A stretch of DNA of 64,000 nucleotides from Salinimonas marina (GCF_015644725.1 NZ_CP064795.1:3594501-3658500), one strand, 5' to 3'; positions 36,329 through 47,799 are shown, counted from the first letter of the stretch. Notes: generated from the letters alone by a model not told the origin. Numbers and translations are program-made.

Positions 36329-38175
36329 ACATCCTCCAGCTTGGCCCGATCCCGCACCGCGCCTTTGTCGGCGCTGGTGGCCAGTAGCGCAAAGTTTTTC
36401 AATGACAGGGAGACCTGACGCTCACGGGTGGCTGGCTTCCACGGGCGGGCGCTGGCCAGCATGGCATCACGTCGCTGCTGCATCTGCTCGTCACTCAGCG
36501 CCACATTGATCCCGCGATTGGGGATATCGATTTGGATGGTGTCGCCTTCTTCTACCAGCGCAATACCGCCACCGCTGGCGGCCTCCGGCGAACAATGCCC
36601 GATGGACAAGCCGCTGGTGCCACCAGAGAACCGGCCATCGGTGATCAGTGCACAGGCTTTACCCAGCCCTTTTGATTTAAGATAAGAGGTGGGGTACAGC
36701 ATTTCCTGCATTCCCGGCCCGCCTTTTGGCCCTTCGTAGCGGATCACCAGTGCGTCCCCGGCGACGATTTGGTTGTCCAGAATCGCTGCTACCGCTTCAT
36801 CCTGAGATTCAAAAATACGGGCGCGGCCGGTAAAGGTGTGAATCGACTCATCGACGCCGGCGGTTTTCACAATGCAGCCATCCGGGGCCAGATTTCCATA
36901 CAATACCGCCAGCCCGCCTTCCTGACTAAAGGCATGTTCCCGAGCGCGGATACAACCATGTTCACGATCGGTATCGGCTTGTGGCCACCGACAACTCTGG
37001 CTAAATGCTTTGGTGGTCCGGATCCCGGCTGGTCCGGCGCGGTAAAACTCATCGGCTTGTTTATTTTCAGGATTGGTGATATCCCACGCGCTGATGACCT
37101 CACTTATCGTACCCCCCAGTACATGATGCGCATCTCCGTGCAACAGCCCGGCTCGGTTCAGCTCATTGAGGATGCCCAGCACCCCACCGGCACGGTGTAC
37201 ATCTTCCATGTGATATTGGGGGGTGGCCGGCGCCACTTTACACAAATGTGGCACGTGGCGGGACAGCCGATCAATATCGTCCATGCTAAAGGGCACCTCA
37301 CCTTCCATCGCGGCGGCCAGCAGATGTAAAATGGTATTGGTGGAGCCGCCCATGGCAATATCCAGACTCATGGCATTTTCAAAGGCCTGGAAGTTGGCAA
37401 TCGAGCGTGGCAGGGCACTGGCGTCGTCATCCCCATACCAGCGCTTGCACAACTGCACGGCGACTTCGCCGGCCCGAATAAACAGTGCCTCACGATCAGC
37501 ATGGGTGGCCAGCATGGAGCCATTACCTGGCAGGGACAAGCCCAGGGCTTCCGTAAGACAGTTCATTGAATTGGCAGTAAACATGCCAGAGCAGGAGCCA
37601 CACGTAGGGCAGGCCGAGCGCTCTATCTCGGTGGAATCCTGGTCACTGACCTTATCATCCGCCGCCGCCACCATGGCATCCACCAAATCCAGTTTAATAA
37701 TCTGGTCAGATAAGGTGGTTTTGCCCGCCTCCATGGGGCCGCCCGAGACAAACACCACCGGGATATTCAGCCGCATGGCGGCCATTAACATGCCGGGGGT
37801 GATTTTGTCGCAATTAGAAATACACACCAACGCATCCGCGCAGTGGGCATTCGCCATATACTCTACCGAGTCGGCGATAATTTCTCTGGACGGCAGGCTG
37901 TAAAGCATGCCGCTATGACCCATCGCGATGCCATCGTCCACCGCAATGGTATTAAATTCTTTGGCCACACCGCCGGCTTGCTCAATACTGCGCGCCACCA
38001 GCTGACCCATATCTTTTAAATGTACATGCCCAGGCACAAACTGCGTAAACGAATTGGCCACTGCAATAATAGGCTTGCCAAAGTCGTTGTCTTTCATTCC
38101 TGTCGCCCGCCATAATGCGCGGGCTCCGGCCATATTTCTACCTTGAGTGGTAGTTGCTGATCGTAACTTGGGCAT
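36325..38175 (-). CDS. ilvD: Dihydroxy-acid dehydratase
   Basis: IlvD dehydrates 2,3-dihydroxy acids in isoleucine and valine synthesis using a [4Fe-4S] cluster. The 616-aa protein has cluster cysteines in [14 protein letters not shown] and [18 protein letters not shown], the acidic metal motif [15 protein letters not shown], and the C-terminal [17 protein letters not shown]. Length equals E. coli IlvD. ATG 38175 ([17 protein letters not shown]) is the family start. It lies 20 bp after ilvE and overlaps ilvA. Confidence 0.97.
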   Translation of the reverse strand: MPKLRSATTTQGRNMAGARALWRATGMKDNDFGKPIIAVANSFTQFVPGHVHLKDMGQLVARSIEQAGGVAKEFNTIAVDDGIAMGHSGMLYSLPSREIIADSVEYMANAHCADALVCISNCDKITPGMLMAAMRLNIPVVFVSGGPMEAGKTTLSDQIIKLDLVDAMVAAADDKVSDQDSTEIERSACPTCGSCSGMFTANSMNCLTEALGLSLPGNGSMLATHADREALFIRAGEVAVQLCKRWYGDDDASALPRSIANFQAFENAMSLDIAMGGSTNTILHLLAAAMEGEVPFSMDDIDRLSRHVPHLCKVAPATPQYHMEDVHRAGGVLGILNELNRAGLLHGDAHHVLGGTISEVISAWDITNPENKQADEFYRAGPAGIRTTKAFSQSCRWPQADTDREHGCIRAREHAFSQEGGLAVLYGNLAPDGCIVKTAGVDESIHTFTGRARIFESQDEAVAAILDNQIVAGDALVIRYEGPKGGPGMQEMLYPTSYLKSKGLGKACALITDGRFSGGTSGLSIGHCSPEAASGGGIALVEEGDTIQIDIPNRGINVALSDEQMQQRRDAMLASARPWKPATRERQVSLSLKNFALLATSADKGAVRDRAKLEDV

Positions 38176-38195
38176 AATACATTCCAATTTTTAGG

Positions 38196-39128
38196 TTAGT
38201 CGTAGACTGGGGTTAACCAGTTCCATTTGTCTTCGGTGGTACCATTAAACAAGCCGAAGAACTTATCCTGTACTTTTTCAGTGATTGGGCCGCGGCCGCC
38301 GTGGCCCACCGCAATGCCGTCGACACTCCGTACCGGCGTGACTTCAGCAGCAGTGCCACACATAAAGACTTCGTCAGCCAGGTACATTGCTTCCCGGGCA
38401 ATATTTTCTTCGCGGACTTCATAACCCATATCACGTAACAGGGTCATGACGGTGTCGCGGGTTATGCCAGGCAGAATGGCAGCGGTTTTAGGGGTAGTGG
38501 TCACCACGCCGTTACGGACAATGAAGATATTCTCGCCGGCACCTTCACTGATGTAGCCATTCACATCCAGTGCGATACCTTCGCCATAACCATGGCGTCT
38601 GGCTTCCATGGAAATCAGCTGCGAAGACAGATAATTACCGCCGGCTTTGGCACCGGTGGGCATGGTGTTGGCCGCCAGACGGTTCCATGACGAGATACCG
38701 GCGTCGACCCCATTTTTAATGGCTTCTTCACCCAGATAGGCACCCCATTCGAAAGCAGCAATGGTCACTTCGGCTTCCTGACCAAAAGGCACCTGCAAGC
38801 CCATACCAATGTCGCCATAAAACGCAATGGGACGGATATAAGCGCTTTGCAGCTTGTTTTTGCGGATGATCTCAAGCGTGGCGTTGTTAATCTCTTCGAC
38901 ACTAAAGGGGATCGTCATTCGATACACTTTGGCGGAATCGAACAAGCGCCGGGTATGTTCCTGTAAACGGAACACACAGGTCCCTTTATCTGGGGTCTTG
39001 TAAGCACGCACCCCTTCAAAAACCGACGACCCATAGTGAATTGCGTGCGACATTACGTGCACGGTGGCTTCTTGCCAGGGTTTAATTTCACCGTTAAACC
39101 AGATGTGTTCAGCAGGTTGCTTTGCCAT
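38196..39128 (-). CDS. ilvE: Branched-chain amino acid aminotransferase
   Basis: IlvE carries out the last transamination to leucine, isoleucine and valine. The 310-aa class IV aminotransferase has the PLP lysine in TGAKAGGNYLSS (Lys161; Lys159 in E. coli) and conserved HYGSSVFEGVRAY, EGAGENIFIV and LPGITRDTVM. It opens the minus-strand ilvE-ilvD-ilvA operon. The ilvG/ilvM acetolactate synthase genes that precede ilvE in E. coli are absent. Confidence 0.97.
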   Translation of the reverse strand: MAKQPAEHIWFNGEIKPWQEATVHVMSHAIHYGSSVFEGVRAYKTPDKGTCVFRLQEHTRRLFDSAKVYRMTIPFSVEEINNATLEIIRKNKLQSAYIRPIAFYGDIGMGLQVPFGQEAEVTIAAFEWGAYLGEEAIKNGVDAGISSWNRLAANTMPTGAKAGGNYLSSQLISMEARRHGYGEGIALDVNGYISEGAGENIFIVRNGVVTTTPKTAAILPGITRDTVMTLLRDMGYEVREENIAREAMYLADEVFMCGTAAEVTPVRSVDGIAVGHGGRGPITEKVQDKFFGLFNGTTEDKWNWLTPVYD

Positions 39129-39567
39129 GTTTATTCCTTATCAGTCGGGCTATAACGCCCATGACGCTGCCGGATGACAGCAAATGAGTTATCAGGCAAA
39201 TCATACAGCAGGTCGTAAAAACGCCCAAACGGCGTGATCAAACAATTCACCAAATGGACAACAATTTTTACAATCGCTTAATTTAACAGCACATCAATGT
39301 ACTGACTTGGTCACTCAGATAAGGCACAACGTGAGCGCTGTGCGGTAAACAGCACAGTACAGACGGACCTGATACCGTTTTGATCAGGACTACAGAGGAT
39401 ATTCGGATGGTTATCACGCCAACAATTTACTTGTTTTGGAAGAAATGGCTGATCCTCCCGGCGGCGCGAACCCAATAAATAGCATAAAACAAAGATCATG
39501 TTCAAGCCTTTTACCTGGGTGGGCGAGGCCTGAAAAATCCACTTCTCGGCTAAAAGGGGCGTCGCTG
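39129..39567. other. Intergenic region upstream of the ilvEDA operon and the TRIC gene
   Basis: About 440 bp between divergent genes. It should hold the ilvE promoter. I looked for an attenuator (a leader peptide rich in Ile, Val, Leu followed by competing hairpins) on the minus strand and did not find one I could support. A fortuitous frame at 39436-39567 precedes the TRIC start but is not conserved-looking. Confidence 0.4.
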
Positions 39568-40208
39568 GTGTCTGACGACTGGTTTCATTTTTTAAACGTG
39601 ATTGGCGTCGCATTTTTTGCGGTCTCCGGCACACTGATGGCATACAAAAAAGATGTAGATGGTTTCGGGGTGGTGGTGCTGGCCTCCATCACCGCCCTGG
39701 GTGGCGGTACCCTGAGGGATGTTTTGCTTGATGAGCCTATCTTTTGGGTCAAACAGGCAGATTATCTGTATTCCACCTATGGAGCGGCGTTCATCACCAT
39801 TCTTTTGTTACGCCTGAAGTCCAACTTACATGGCAATTATCTGATGATCGTCGATGCCTTCGGGTTAGGGTTATTTAATATTATCGGCATAGAAAAAGCG
39901 CTTATCGGCGAGACCGGGATGGTCATCGCCATTACCATGGGGACCACCACCGGTATTTTTGGCGGCCTGATACGTGATGTGATTTGCCGGGAGATTCCAA
40001 TGGTTATGCGCGGCCAGTTGTATGCTACCGCCTGTTTAACCGGGGGCTGGTGTATGCAGGTCTGTTTTATCTGGCGGTACCCTATTCGCTGTGTATTCTG
40101 GGATCGTTAATAACCACCGTGGCGTTGCGGATGAGCGCCTTGCACTGGAACTGGGAGTTTCCTATCTTCAGACGCCAGATCGGGGATATTGATAAAGACG
40201 AGGTATAA
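39568..40208 (+). CDS. TRIC-type cation channel family protein (UPF0126/YicG), frameshifted
   Basis: A small polytopic protein with the duplicated family motif: ITALGGGTLRDVLLDEPIFW in the first half and GTTTGIFGGLIRDVICREIP in the second, each with the GGGxxRD signature of trimeric intracellular cation channel homologues. Seven helices are expected. The frame breaks at the GGGGG run 40042-40046, where six are needed (A-C-L-T-G-G-L-V-Y-A-G-L). The repaired length is 213 aa. The start is GTG 39568 with AGGGG eight bases upstream; the frame extends to 39436 without conservation. Prokaryotic TRIC proteins conduct K+ or Na+ in vitro; the physiological role is unsettled. Confidence 0.87.
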
Positions 40209-40282
40209 CCCCTCTTAAGGCCAGTACCGCCCCGGCCAGAGGCGCGATACCCTTAGGTTTTTCTACGTGTTGGAACCACCTT

Positions 40283-41802
40283 ATGGGCTACGCCGTCATT
40301 CATACCCGCGCCGGCGAAGGCGTTAATGCGCCCAAAGTGCAGGTAGAGGTACATCTGGCCAATGGCTTACCGGCTTTTCATTTAGTGGGGATGGCAGAGA
40401 CCTGTGTAAAAGAAGCCCGGGACCGGGTTCGCAGTGCGCTGATTAACAGCGGTTTTGAATTCCCTGCCAAACGCATCACCGTGAATCTGGCGCCGGCCAC
40501 CATTCCCAAACAGGGCGGTCGCTACGATCTGGCCATCGCTCTGGGCATTTTGGTGGCCTGCGAACTGTTGCCCGAAACCGCCCTGCAAGATACCGAATTT
40601 ATTGGCGAGCTTGGCCTTAATGGCGCCTTAAAAGCCGTACAAGGGGTGGTTCCGGCCCTGCTAGGCGCTCGCCAGATTGAGGCTAAGGTAGTATTTCCTG
40701 AGGCGAATTTAAGTGAAGCCGAACTTATTGACGCCTTACAGGGCTACGCCGCCGCCGACTTACTGGCGGTGTATCATCACCTGGCCGGCACCGTGTTGCT
40801 TACCAAACTGGCTGCCGCCTGCCCGGCTACTCCCCGCGGCCCTCAAGCGCTCGCCCGCTGGGATGATATCATCGGCCAACACCAGGCCAAGCGTACCCTG
40901 CTGCTGGCCGCCGCTGCCGGGCACAACATTTTGTTTGTGGGACCGCCAGGTACCGGCAAGAGTTTGCTGGCCAGTCGTTTATTGAGCTTATTACCGCCGC
41001 TATCGGTGGCAGAAGCATTAGAGGTCGCGGCCATTCATTCGGTAAAAGGGCAGCCATTACATCGGAATACCTTGTTTGAACGTCCGTTTAGGGCCCCCAT
41101 CATACCTGCTCGGCGGTAGCATTAACCGGCGGCGGCAGTCAGCCCTTGCCCGGCGAAATTTCCCTGGCGCATAATGGCGTATTGTTCTTAGACGAGTTTC
41201 CGGAGTTCGGACGCCGCTCACTGGATGTGTTGCGCGAACCACTGGAAACCGGCGATATCTGCATCAGCCGGGCCCATAGTCAGGCCACGTATCCAGCGCG
41301 TTTTCAGCTGATTGCCGCCATGAACCCCAGCCCTACCGGGGATATCCATGACAACCGAAGCTCAGTCGATGCCACCTTACGCTATATCAACCGGCTGTCA
41401 GGGCCGCTCTTGGATCGGATTGACTTACAGGTGGAGGTGCCGCGCCTGCCTGATTATATTTTGTCGCCGCCCCCCACCGGCAAGTCTGACAGCGCGCTGG
41501 AAGCCTGTAAACAGGTTGCTCAGGCCCGCCGGTTGCAACAACAGCGGCAGGGCAAGCTGAACAGTCAGTTACAGGCTGATGAACTGGCCCGGGTTTGCCA
41601 GTTGCATACTAATGATCTGGAATTTTTACAACAAGCCTGCACCAGTCTGAAGTTATCCATGCGGGTGTTTCATCGTATTTTGAAGGTCGCCCGGACCATT
41701 GCCGATATTGACAACTGCGCCGGGGTAGAGCGGTCGCACCTGGCAGAAGCGCTGGGCTACCGCGCGCTTGATCGCCTTATCACTCAGTTAAGCTCCAGCT
41801 GA
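40283..41802 (+). CDS. comM: ComM/YifB family Mg-chelatase-like ATPase, frameshifted
   Basis: ComM is a hexameric AAA+ helicase that promotes branch migration during natural transformation. The first frame contains the Lon-like N-terminal domain (VEVHLANGLPAFHLVGMAET) and Walker A (VGPPGTGKSLLASR); the second contains ISLAHNGVLFLDEFPEFGRR (Walker B region), RFQLIAAMNPSP and the C-terminal RVFHRILKVARTIADI. They join at the CCCCC run 41094-41098, where six are expected for R-A-P-H-H. The repaired length is 506 aa, identical to E. coli. The 3' end overlaps convergent ilvY by 19 bases. In E. coli also, yifB lies between ilv genes. Confidence 0.94.
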
Positions 41803-42647
41803 AGCAGGGCGTTTATCAAAGGTTCGTGACGCCGGGAATGCAGGCAGCATAACCCCAGCGCGTAAGGCGCAATATCGGCCACATTAATCTGGCTCACCTG
41901 GCCGGCCATCGTGGAATGCTCCACCACCACTTTGGGCACAAACCCCACTCCACACCCGAATGCCACCATACTGACAATCGCTTCATTGCCGCCCACCGAG
42001 GCATATACATCAGGCCGGATGCCCTGTTCGGCAAACCAGTGATAGACACTGCGCCGGGTCGGTCCATGTTCGGGCATAATCAGCTGGTGACGCCGCCAGT
42101 CGATGTGTTCAAGCTGAGTTAGTCGCCAATCGCGGGGCGCAATCAGCACCAATGGCACATTATCCAGGGCGGTAAATGATAAATCAGGGGGGAAATCAGG
42201 GGTGTGAATCGCAATACTCACATCACACTGCTGTTGTTTGACCGAATCGATGGCCCGGGCGGGATCTCCCGTGAGCAGGCGGATATCCACTCCAGGATGT
42301 TGCAACCGGAAACGTTGCAGCAGACCAGGCAGATGACTCTGACTGGCGGTCACTGAGCAAAACAAACTCAACTCGCCCTGTAAGGTCACGCTGTCATGCT
42401 GCAATTCGCTTCTTAAGGACTGCCACTCTCCCAGTACCTGTTGGCTGAACGCCAGTAGTTTGTGTCCGGCATGGGTCAGTGCCACTTTACGATTATCACG
42501 GACAAACAGGGTGGTACCACACTCTTCTTCAAGCCGCTGTATCGAACGGCTCAGGGTCGACGCAGAGACGTACATTGCCTGCGCTGTGTGGCCAAAATGC
42601 AGACTGGAGGCCAGATGAGTAAATAGCTGTAAGCTTCTAAAATCCAT
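41784..42647 (-). CDS. ilvY: LysR-type activator IlvY
   Basis: IlvY activates ilvC when acetolactate or acetohydroxybutyrate builds up. The 287-aa protein starts MDFRSLQLFTHLASSLHFG and has the LysR winged helix (YVSASTLSRSIQRLEEECG) and substrate-binding domain ending GLCCLHSRRHEPLI. The divergent ilvC neighbour makes the assignment firm. ATG 42647 is the family start; the frame is open further upstream to 42710 but that part lies in the shared operator region. Confidence 0.94.
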   Translation of the reverse strand: MDFRSLQLFTHLASSLHFGHTAQAMYVSASTLSRSIQRLEEECGTTLFVRDNRKVALTHAGHKLLAFSQQVLGEWQSLRSELQHDSVTLQGELSLFCSVTASQSHLPGLLQRFRLQHPGVDIRLLTGDPARAIDSVKQQQCDVSIAIHTPDFPPDLSFTALDNVPLVLIAPRDWRLTQLEHIDWRRHQLIMPEHGPTRRSVYHWFAEQGIRPDVYASVGGNEAIVSMVAFGCGVGFVPKVVVEHSTMAGQVSQINVADIAPYALGLCCLHSRRHEPLINALLQLELN

Positions 42648-42794
42648 AATATTGCAAATTGTGAAATACAGTTTTGCGAATATATCATTTTTCAAAACAA
42701 AAAAATTCACCTAGTCTCAGGTTCTAGCGTTACACACAGATTCATCTGCACAGCGTGATACAGATGGTAACAAACAAGATATTCGGAAATCATT
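42648..42794. promoter_or_regulatory. ilvY-ilvC divergent promoter/operator region
   Basis: The 147-bp gap between ilvY and ilvC. AT-rich sequence includes ATATTGCAAATT (about 42650-42661) and TTTTGCGAATAT (42672-42683), a loose inverted pair of the size LysR-type regulators bind. The exact IlvY sites and promoter elements cannot be fixed by eye. Confidence 0.5.
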
Positions 42795-44276
42795 ATGGCT
42801 AATTATTTCAATACCTTATCGCTACGTCAGCAGTTGAATCAACTGGCACAGTGTCGCTTTATGGAGCGCAGTGAGTTTGCGCAGGGATGTGCGTATCTGC
42901 AGGACAAGAACATCGTTATCGTCGGTTGCGGCGCTCAGGGTCTCAATCAGGGTTTAAACATGCGGGATTCGGGGCTGAATATCAGTTACGCCCTGCGTCA
43001 GTCTGCTATTGACCAGCAGCGCGAATCTTACCAGCGAGCGACCGACAATGGCTTTACGGTCGGCACCTACGATGCGCTGATTCCTGGCGCCGATGTGGTC
43101 TATAACCTGACCCCGGACAAACAACACGCCAACGTGGTCGAAACCGTGATGCCGTTGATGCAGCACGGTGCCACACTGGCCTACTCTCACGGTTTTAATA
43201 TTGTGGAGGAAGGCCAGCAGATACGCAGCGATATCACCGTGGTGATGTGCGCGCCTAAATGTCCGGGGACCGAAGTCCGCGAAGAGTACAAGCGAGGATT
43301 TGGCGTACCCACCCTGATTGCGGTCCATCCGGAGAACGACCCTGAACAGTGTGGCTGGGAGATTGCCAAGGCCCTGGCCAGCGCCACCGGCGGTGACCGG
43401 GCAGGGGTTCTGGCCTCATCGTTTGTGGCCGAAGTAAAATCCGATTTGATGGGCGAGCAAACCATTTTGTGCGGCATGCAGCAAGTGGCGGCGGTACTCG
43501 GGTTTGAAAAAATGACCGCTGAGGGGATTGAGCCAGGTTATGCCGCAGCGCTGATTCAGTATGGTCTGGAGACCATTACCGAAGCGCTTAAAATCGGTGG
43601 CATCACCCACATGATGGATCGCTTGTCCAACCCGGCAAAAATCAAAGTCTTTGATATGGCTGATGAGCTTAAAGTATTGCTGCGCCCTTTGTTTGAAAAG
43701 CACCAGGACGACATCATCAGTGGTGAGTTTTCCCAGATGATGATGAAAGACTGGTCGAATGGTGATGAGAACTTGCATCGCTGGCGCGAAGAGACCGGCC
43801 GCTGCGGTTTTGAACAGGCCCCGCAATACGATGGCACCATCAGTGAGCAAGCCTTTTTTGATAAGGGCCTGGTACTGGTAGCGATGATCAAAGCCGGGGT
43901 TGAGCTGGCCTTTGATGTGATGGTGGAAGCCGGCATTCTGCCAGAATCAGCCTATTACGAGTCGCTGCACGAAACCCCACTGATCTCTAATACCATTGCC
44001 CGTAAACGGCTGTACGAAATGAATGTGGTGATTTCAGATACCGCGGAATATGGCAATTATTTGTTTGCCAATGCCGCCACACCATTACTGCGTGAACACT
44101 TTATGCCGGCCATCACCACCGCTGAGCTGGGCAAAGGCTTACAGCTGTCGTCAAACCAGGTAGACAATCGGCGCCTGGTAGAGGTTAATCAGGCCATTCG
44201 CGAACACGGAGTGGAGCGAATCGGTCAACAGCTTCGAGGCTATATGACCACGATGCAGGCCATTATTCAGGGCTAA
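42795..44276 (+). CDS. ilvC: Ketol-acid reductoisomerase (class II, long form)
   Basis: IlvC isomerises and reduces acetohydroxy acids with NADPH in Ile/Val synthesis. The 493-aa protein is the long class II form with duplicated C-terminal knotted domain, like E. coli IlvC (491 aa). It has the Rossmann motif [18 protein letters not shown], the [20 protein letters not shown] block and metal-binding Glu/Asp in [17 protein letters not shown]. It is divergent from ilvY and followed by strong terminators. Confidence 0.97.
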   Translation: MANYFNTLSLRQQLNQLAQCRFMERSEFAQGCAYLQDKNIVIVGCGAQGLNQGLNMRDSGLNISYALRQSAIDQQRESYQRATDNGFTVGTYDALIPGADVVYNLTPDKQHANVVETVMPLMQHGATLAYSHGFNIVEEGQQIRSDITVVMCAPKCPGTEVREEYKRGFGVPTLIAVHPENDPEQCGWEIAKALASATGGDRAGVLASSFVAEVKSDLMGEQTILCGMQQVAAVLGFEKMTAEGIEPGYAAALIQYGLETITEALKIGGITHMMDRLSNPAKIKVFDMADELKVLLRPLFEKHQDDIISGEFSQMMMKDWSNGDENLHRWREETGRCGFEQAPQYDGTISEQAFFDKGLVLVAMIKAGVELAFDVMVEAGILPESAYYESLHETPLISNTIARKRLYEMNVVISDTAEYGNYLFANAATPLLREHFMPAITTAELGKGLQLSSNQVDNRRLVEVNQAIREHGVERIGQQLRGYMTTMQAIIQG

Positions 44277-44292
44277 CCATTTCTGTCGTTAG

Positions 44293-44338
44293 GTGCTTTA
44301 TAAAGCACTTTTGCCCGGCCAGTTTGGTCGGGCTTTTT
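44293..44338 (+). terminator. Tandem hairpin terminators of ilvC
   Basis: First hairpin: the self-complementary GTGCTTTATAAAGCAC (44293-44308) followed by TTTT. Second: GCCCGGCCA / TGGTCGGGC (44313-44333, 3-base loop, one G-U pair) followed by TTTTT. They start 17 bp after the ilvC stop; the T tracts point to plus-strand termination. Confidence 0.88.
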
Positions 44339-44352
44339 CATTTCAGGCGTGC

Positions 44353-45585
44353 CTACCCGGCGGCTTTATCCCGGGCTTTATCACCAGTTTTTACCGCCAC
44401 CCAGGCCAGCATAAAAAAGCCTAAAAAACCCAGGCCGATGGGGGTCAGGGTGGTCGTCAGAAAACTGTCTATAAACAATGCTACCGGCACCGCAATCATA
44501 CTCGAAAACGAGCCGATAATAGCGGCGCCCAATCCGGCCATAGCGCCAAGTGGCTGCATCGCCATGGCATTGAGGTTACCAAATAAAATCCCGACGAAGA
44601 AAAACCCGCAAAACATAATTGTTAAGGTGGTGATTAACGGAGGCAAGCCAGAATAAGCCCAGATCACCGCACTGAAAACGAGGGCAAAAGTAATCACCCC
44701 GTACAGCGCCACATGCACCAGCTTACTCATTCCAAAACGCATCACCATGGTGCCATTAAAAAAGGACGCCAGCCCGATAGAAAATGCCAGGGTCGCAAAA
44801 ATATACGGAAACCAGTCGCCGGTATGATAAATCTCCTGAAAAATAGTCTGAGAGGCACTTAAGTAAGCCAGAAAAGAACCAAAGATACAGCCCATGGCGA
44901 TGGTGTAACCCATGACGGACATATGGGTCACAATAAAACGTGATGACCGCCAGAACTGATACCAGGAAAATGCCTTACGCCGGGCGGCTGGCAAGGTTTC
45001 AGGTTGACGCGCAAAAAACCAGCTACCGGCGATCACCGCCACCACCAGAAATAAACTGAAAATATGTTGCCATGAAAAGAAATACAACACCGTCTGACCG
45101 ATAACCGGCGCCAGCATCGGTACCAGAATAAAGACCATCATGATGAATGACATCACCCGCGCCATCGCATCACCCACGTACAAATCGCGGATGATGGCCA
45201 GCGCGGCGATGCGCGGCCCCGAGACCCCAAAGGCCTGAATCAGTCGGCCCACCAGCATGGTTTGCATATCACTGGCCTGCATACACACCAGCGAACCTGC
45301 CACAAAAATACATAACCCCAACAAAATCGTCTGGCGCCGGCCCCGGGCATCGGCAAAGGGTCCAAAAAACAATTGCCCCACCGCCATGCCTGCAAAAAAG
45401 ACCGACACAATTAAATGCGCCTCATGATCATCTTTTGCGTTCAGTGCCTGCCCGATTTGGGAAAGAGCCGGCAACATGGCGTCGATACTCAGCGCCACCA
45501 GCGAGGTCATCAGGGCCATTAAAGCCACAAATTCGTATAGCGACAGAGTGGGGGTTGTTGTGGTATCGGTAACCGGGTTAACCAT
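44353..45585 (-). CDS. Bcr/CflA family drug resistance MFS transporter
   Basis: A 410-aa major facilitator protein with 12 predicted helices. The Bcr/CflA signature is clear: ALSIDAMLPALSQIGQAL in helix 1, the MFS motif A-like GPFADARGRRQTILLG, and RLIQAFGVSGPRIAALAIIR in place of the usual G(A)A. Proteins of this group export drugs such as bicyclomycin, chloramphenicol or sulphonamides, or peptides; the substrate here is not known. ATG 45585 follows AAAGG. Confidence 0.91.
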   Translation of the reverse strand: MVNPVTDTTTTPTLSLYEFVALMALMTSLVALSIDAMLPALSQIGQALNAKDDHEAHLIVSVFFAGMAVGQLFFGPFADARGRRQTILLGLCIFVAGSLVCMQASDMQTMLVGRLIQAFGVSGPRIAALAIIRDLYVGDAMARVMSFIMMVFILVPMLAPVIGQTVLYFFSWQHIFSLFLVVAVIAGSWFFARQPETLPAARRKAFSWYQFWRSSRFIVTHMSVMGYTIAMGCIFGSFLAYLSASQTIFQEIYHTGDWFPYIFATLAFSIGLASFFNGTMVMRFGMSKLVHVALYGVITFALVFSAVIWAYSGLPPLITTLTIMFCGFFFVGILFGNLNAMAMQPLGAMAGLGAAIIGSFSSMIAVPVALFIDSFLTTTLTPIGLGFLGFFMLAWVAVKTGDKARDKAAG

Positions 45586-45715
45586 TAAGGGCCTTTATCA
45601 TGACAAGGCCGTTGCCTCACGCAGTGCGAGCACGACCAAACCCATTATGTTACACCATATCAGATACAATAATATGCGGATTTTATTGACATTATTTCTT
45701 CTTCTCCGGTCCCCG

Positions 45716-45732
45716 GGCAGCTTAGAGCTGCC
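45716..45732. repeat. Short perfect hairpin in the MFS-S9 peptidase gap
   Basis: GGCAGCT and AGCTGCC form a perfect 7-bp stem with a TAG loop in the 262-bp gap between the transporter start and the peptidase stop. No T tract follows. It could be a terminator remnant for the peptidase transcript or a transcript-leader hairpin; nothing else is recognised in the gap. Confidence 0.35.
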
Positions 45733-45847
45733 TATAGGTACCCGCAATTATCAATAACAAAAGCGACCCCGTGGTGGTGCCCGGGGATGGCGGGTATAGC
45801 CGTTACCCCGGCCATTATCCACCACCCTGCCTTCGCCGGTAGCAGAC

Positions 45848-47799
45848 TTACCGCAGATAGGTGGCCAGAAACCTCTCCATTTCTATAAATAACTTATGCC
45901 GGTTTGCCTGAATAGATAAATAGTGATCACCATTTTCCAGCTCTATGTAACGAAAATCGTCATGGCCGTTATCTTCAAGCTCCTCGGCCATATCACGGCT
46001 TTGCGACACCGGTACTGAGCGGTCTTCGTCACCATGGACCAGTAACAGCGGAGTCGTAATAGCCTCTGCCGCATAATAGGGTGAGCGGGCTTTTAAATCT
46101 GTGCTATCTGACCCCAGCTGATTTTTGATGTAATTGTAGGTCACGGTCCGACGCGAAGAACTGACTAATGTTTTGAGATTGGCCACTCCGGCAAAACTGA
46201 TGGCGCAGCTAAATAACTCGGGGTTCTGACGGTCGCCATCATCGCCGCGTACCCCCCATAGCTGGCCCCCACAATACACAGCTTTTCCGCATCAGCCAGG
46301 CCTTCGTCTATCATCCATTGGGTCGCATCGGTGATGTCGTCCTGCATGGCCAGTCCCCAACCTTGCATCTGCGCCCGTGAAAAGGAAAACCCATAGCCGG
46401 AGGAGCCTCTGAAATTAGGCCGCAATACTGCATAGCCGCGACTGGTAAAATAGGCGGTCCAGTAATCAAAACCTGCATAATCCCGGGCGTCGGGACCGCC
46501 ATGGGGATGGATAATAGTGGGATAAGGGGCGCTGCCGTGTTCAGGCAGCGTTAAATAGGCTTCTATTTCAAGCTTATCCCGGGTAGTGATGCTGTGCTTT
46601 TGATGCTGGGGGAAGGTGATGCTTTGCAGCTGCGGATACTGGTTAAACAATACCGTAAGTTTGTTATTCCGGGTGTCGCCCACACTGTAATACGGCGAAC
46701 GGCCGTCTGCTTCTGAATATAAAACATAACGGGTCTCATCCTGGCTAAAACTCACCAGATAGTTTTCATAGCCAGGCATCGCCTGGTTAACCATTGCCTG
46801 CAAAGGCTCCCAGCGTTGGTCCCAGTAGTGTTTACCATTGGGGGCCTGGTCGTGGGTGATACCAATGGCGTCATTGGTTTTATTGGAATACAGCAGGCGG
46901 CCGTTGACATCATAGTTGTCATCGCTGAACACCAGCGTGGATTGCTGCGTACTGAGCTGCATCTTGTACAAGGCCAGATGATCGCCACGATAGGCACTGT
47001 AATATAAAATGTCAGGATCCAGCCCAAAACCCTGGGGGTAGAAGCCTTTTTCGTGCATGGCGTTGTAAGTAAAAAGCGGCTCCCAATCATCGTCTTTTTT
47101 CACCAGCACCCGGCGTTCACCCGTATCGTAATTATTGGTCACACCGAGGCGCAGACGCCCCTGCCGATCGGTCATCCAGGTGCGGATTTTACGTTTGGCG
47201 CGTTCTATCCGGGTTAGCTTATACGTATCCAGTGCTACCTTGTAGACCGACGGCAGATTTGGGGTTTCCATGTCCATGGCCATCAGGATGTGATTGGGGT
47301 CATCATCCAGCCAGTCCACCACGGTATCCATAAACTGAGGTACATGGTCCATCTTGCCGGAGGACAACAGGCGACTGACATTGGCCACCGGGCGCGGGCG
47401 CCCATCGGCCTTTAAATAATTAATCAAAAACATTTGCGTTCGGTAATAGCGCTTGCTGCGAATTTTTACTTCGTAGCGGGCACTGACCGCCAGGGTGTCT
47501 TTGTTGGCCCATTTGTACCAATTAATTTTAATTTTCTGGTTGTCAGACTGCAGCAGATAAAATGGCTTTTGCTTACCAAAATCATATACCTGCAAAATAG
47601 CTTTGGCTTGGTTGTTAACGGTGCTGTTCTGGATAAACGCCACCCGTTCGCCGTCAGGAGAGAGTTGCACATTCTGATATTGGGGTAAGGTACTAAATGC
47701 GGTTACCGGCATATCCATAGCCGGGGCGGCCATCAGCCCGCCCACCTTTACCAATATCAACACCAGCGCCGCGGTGATCCCGTGTAGACATCCTTTCAT
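45848..47799 (-). CDS. S9 family prolyl oligopeptidase-like peptidase, exported, frameshifted
   Basis: A secreted serine peptidase. It has a signal peptide (ITAALVLILVKVGGLMAAPA), a seven-bladed propeller-like region, and an alpha/beta hydrolase domain. The nucleophile is in VGASYGGYAAMM at the end of the first frame; the catalytic Asp (LVHGDEDRSVP) and His (ENGDHYLS) are in the second frame, which also has SCAISFAGVANLKTL. The frames join near 46226-46232, and one added base gives A-T-V-Q-N-P-E-L-F. The repaired length is 650 aa. ATG 47799 is preferred to the longer frame from 47853 because the signal peptide starts there. Confidence 0.88.

Noticed and set aside
36769..37903. Open frames on the plus strand opposite ilvD
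   Set aside because: They are antisense shadows of ilvD, which is intact and conserved.
39311..39643. 110-codon minus-strand frame upstream of ilvE, considered as a leader or small gene
   Set aside because: It overlaps the TRIC start, is not rich in branched-chain residues and has no ribosome binding site.
35181..41098. Phase variation at G/C runs of ilvA, TRIC and comM
   Set aside because: Runs of five to six bases are too short for typical phase variation, the genes are housekeeping, and similar breaks occur at non-run sites in the same window.
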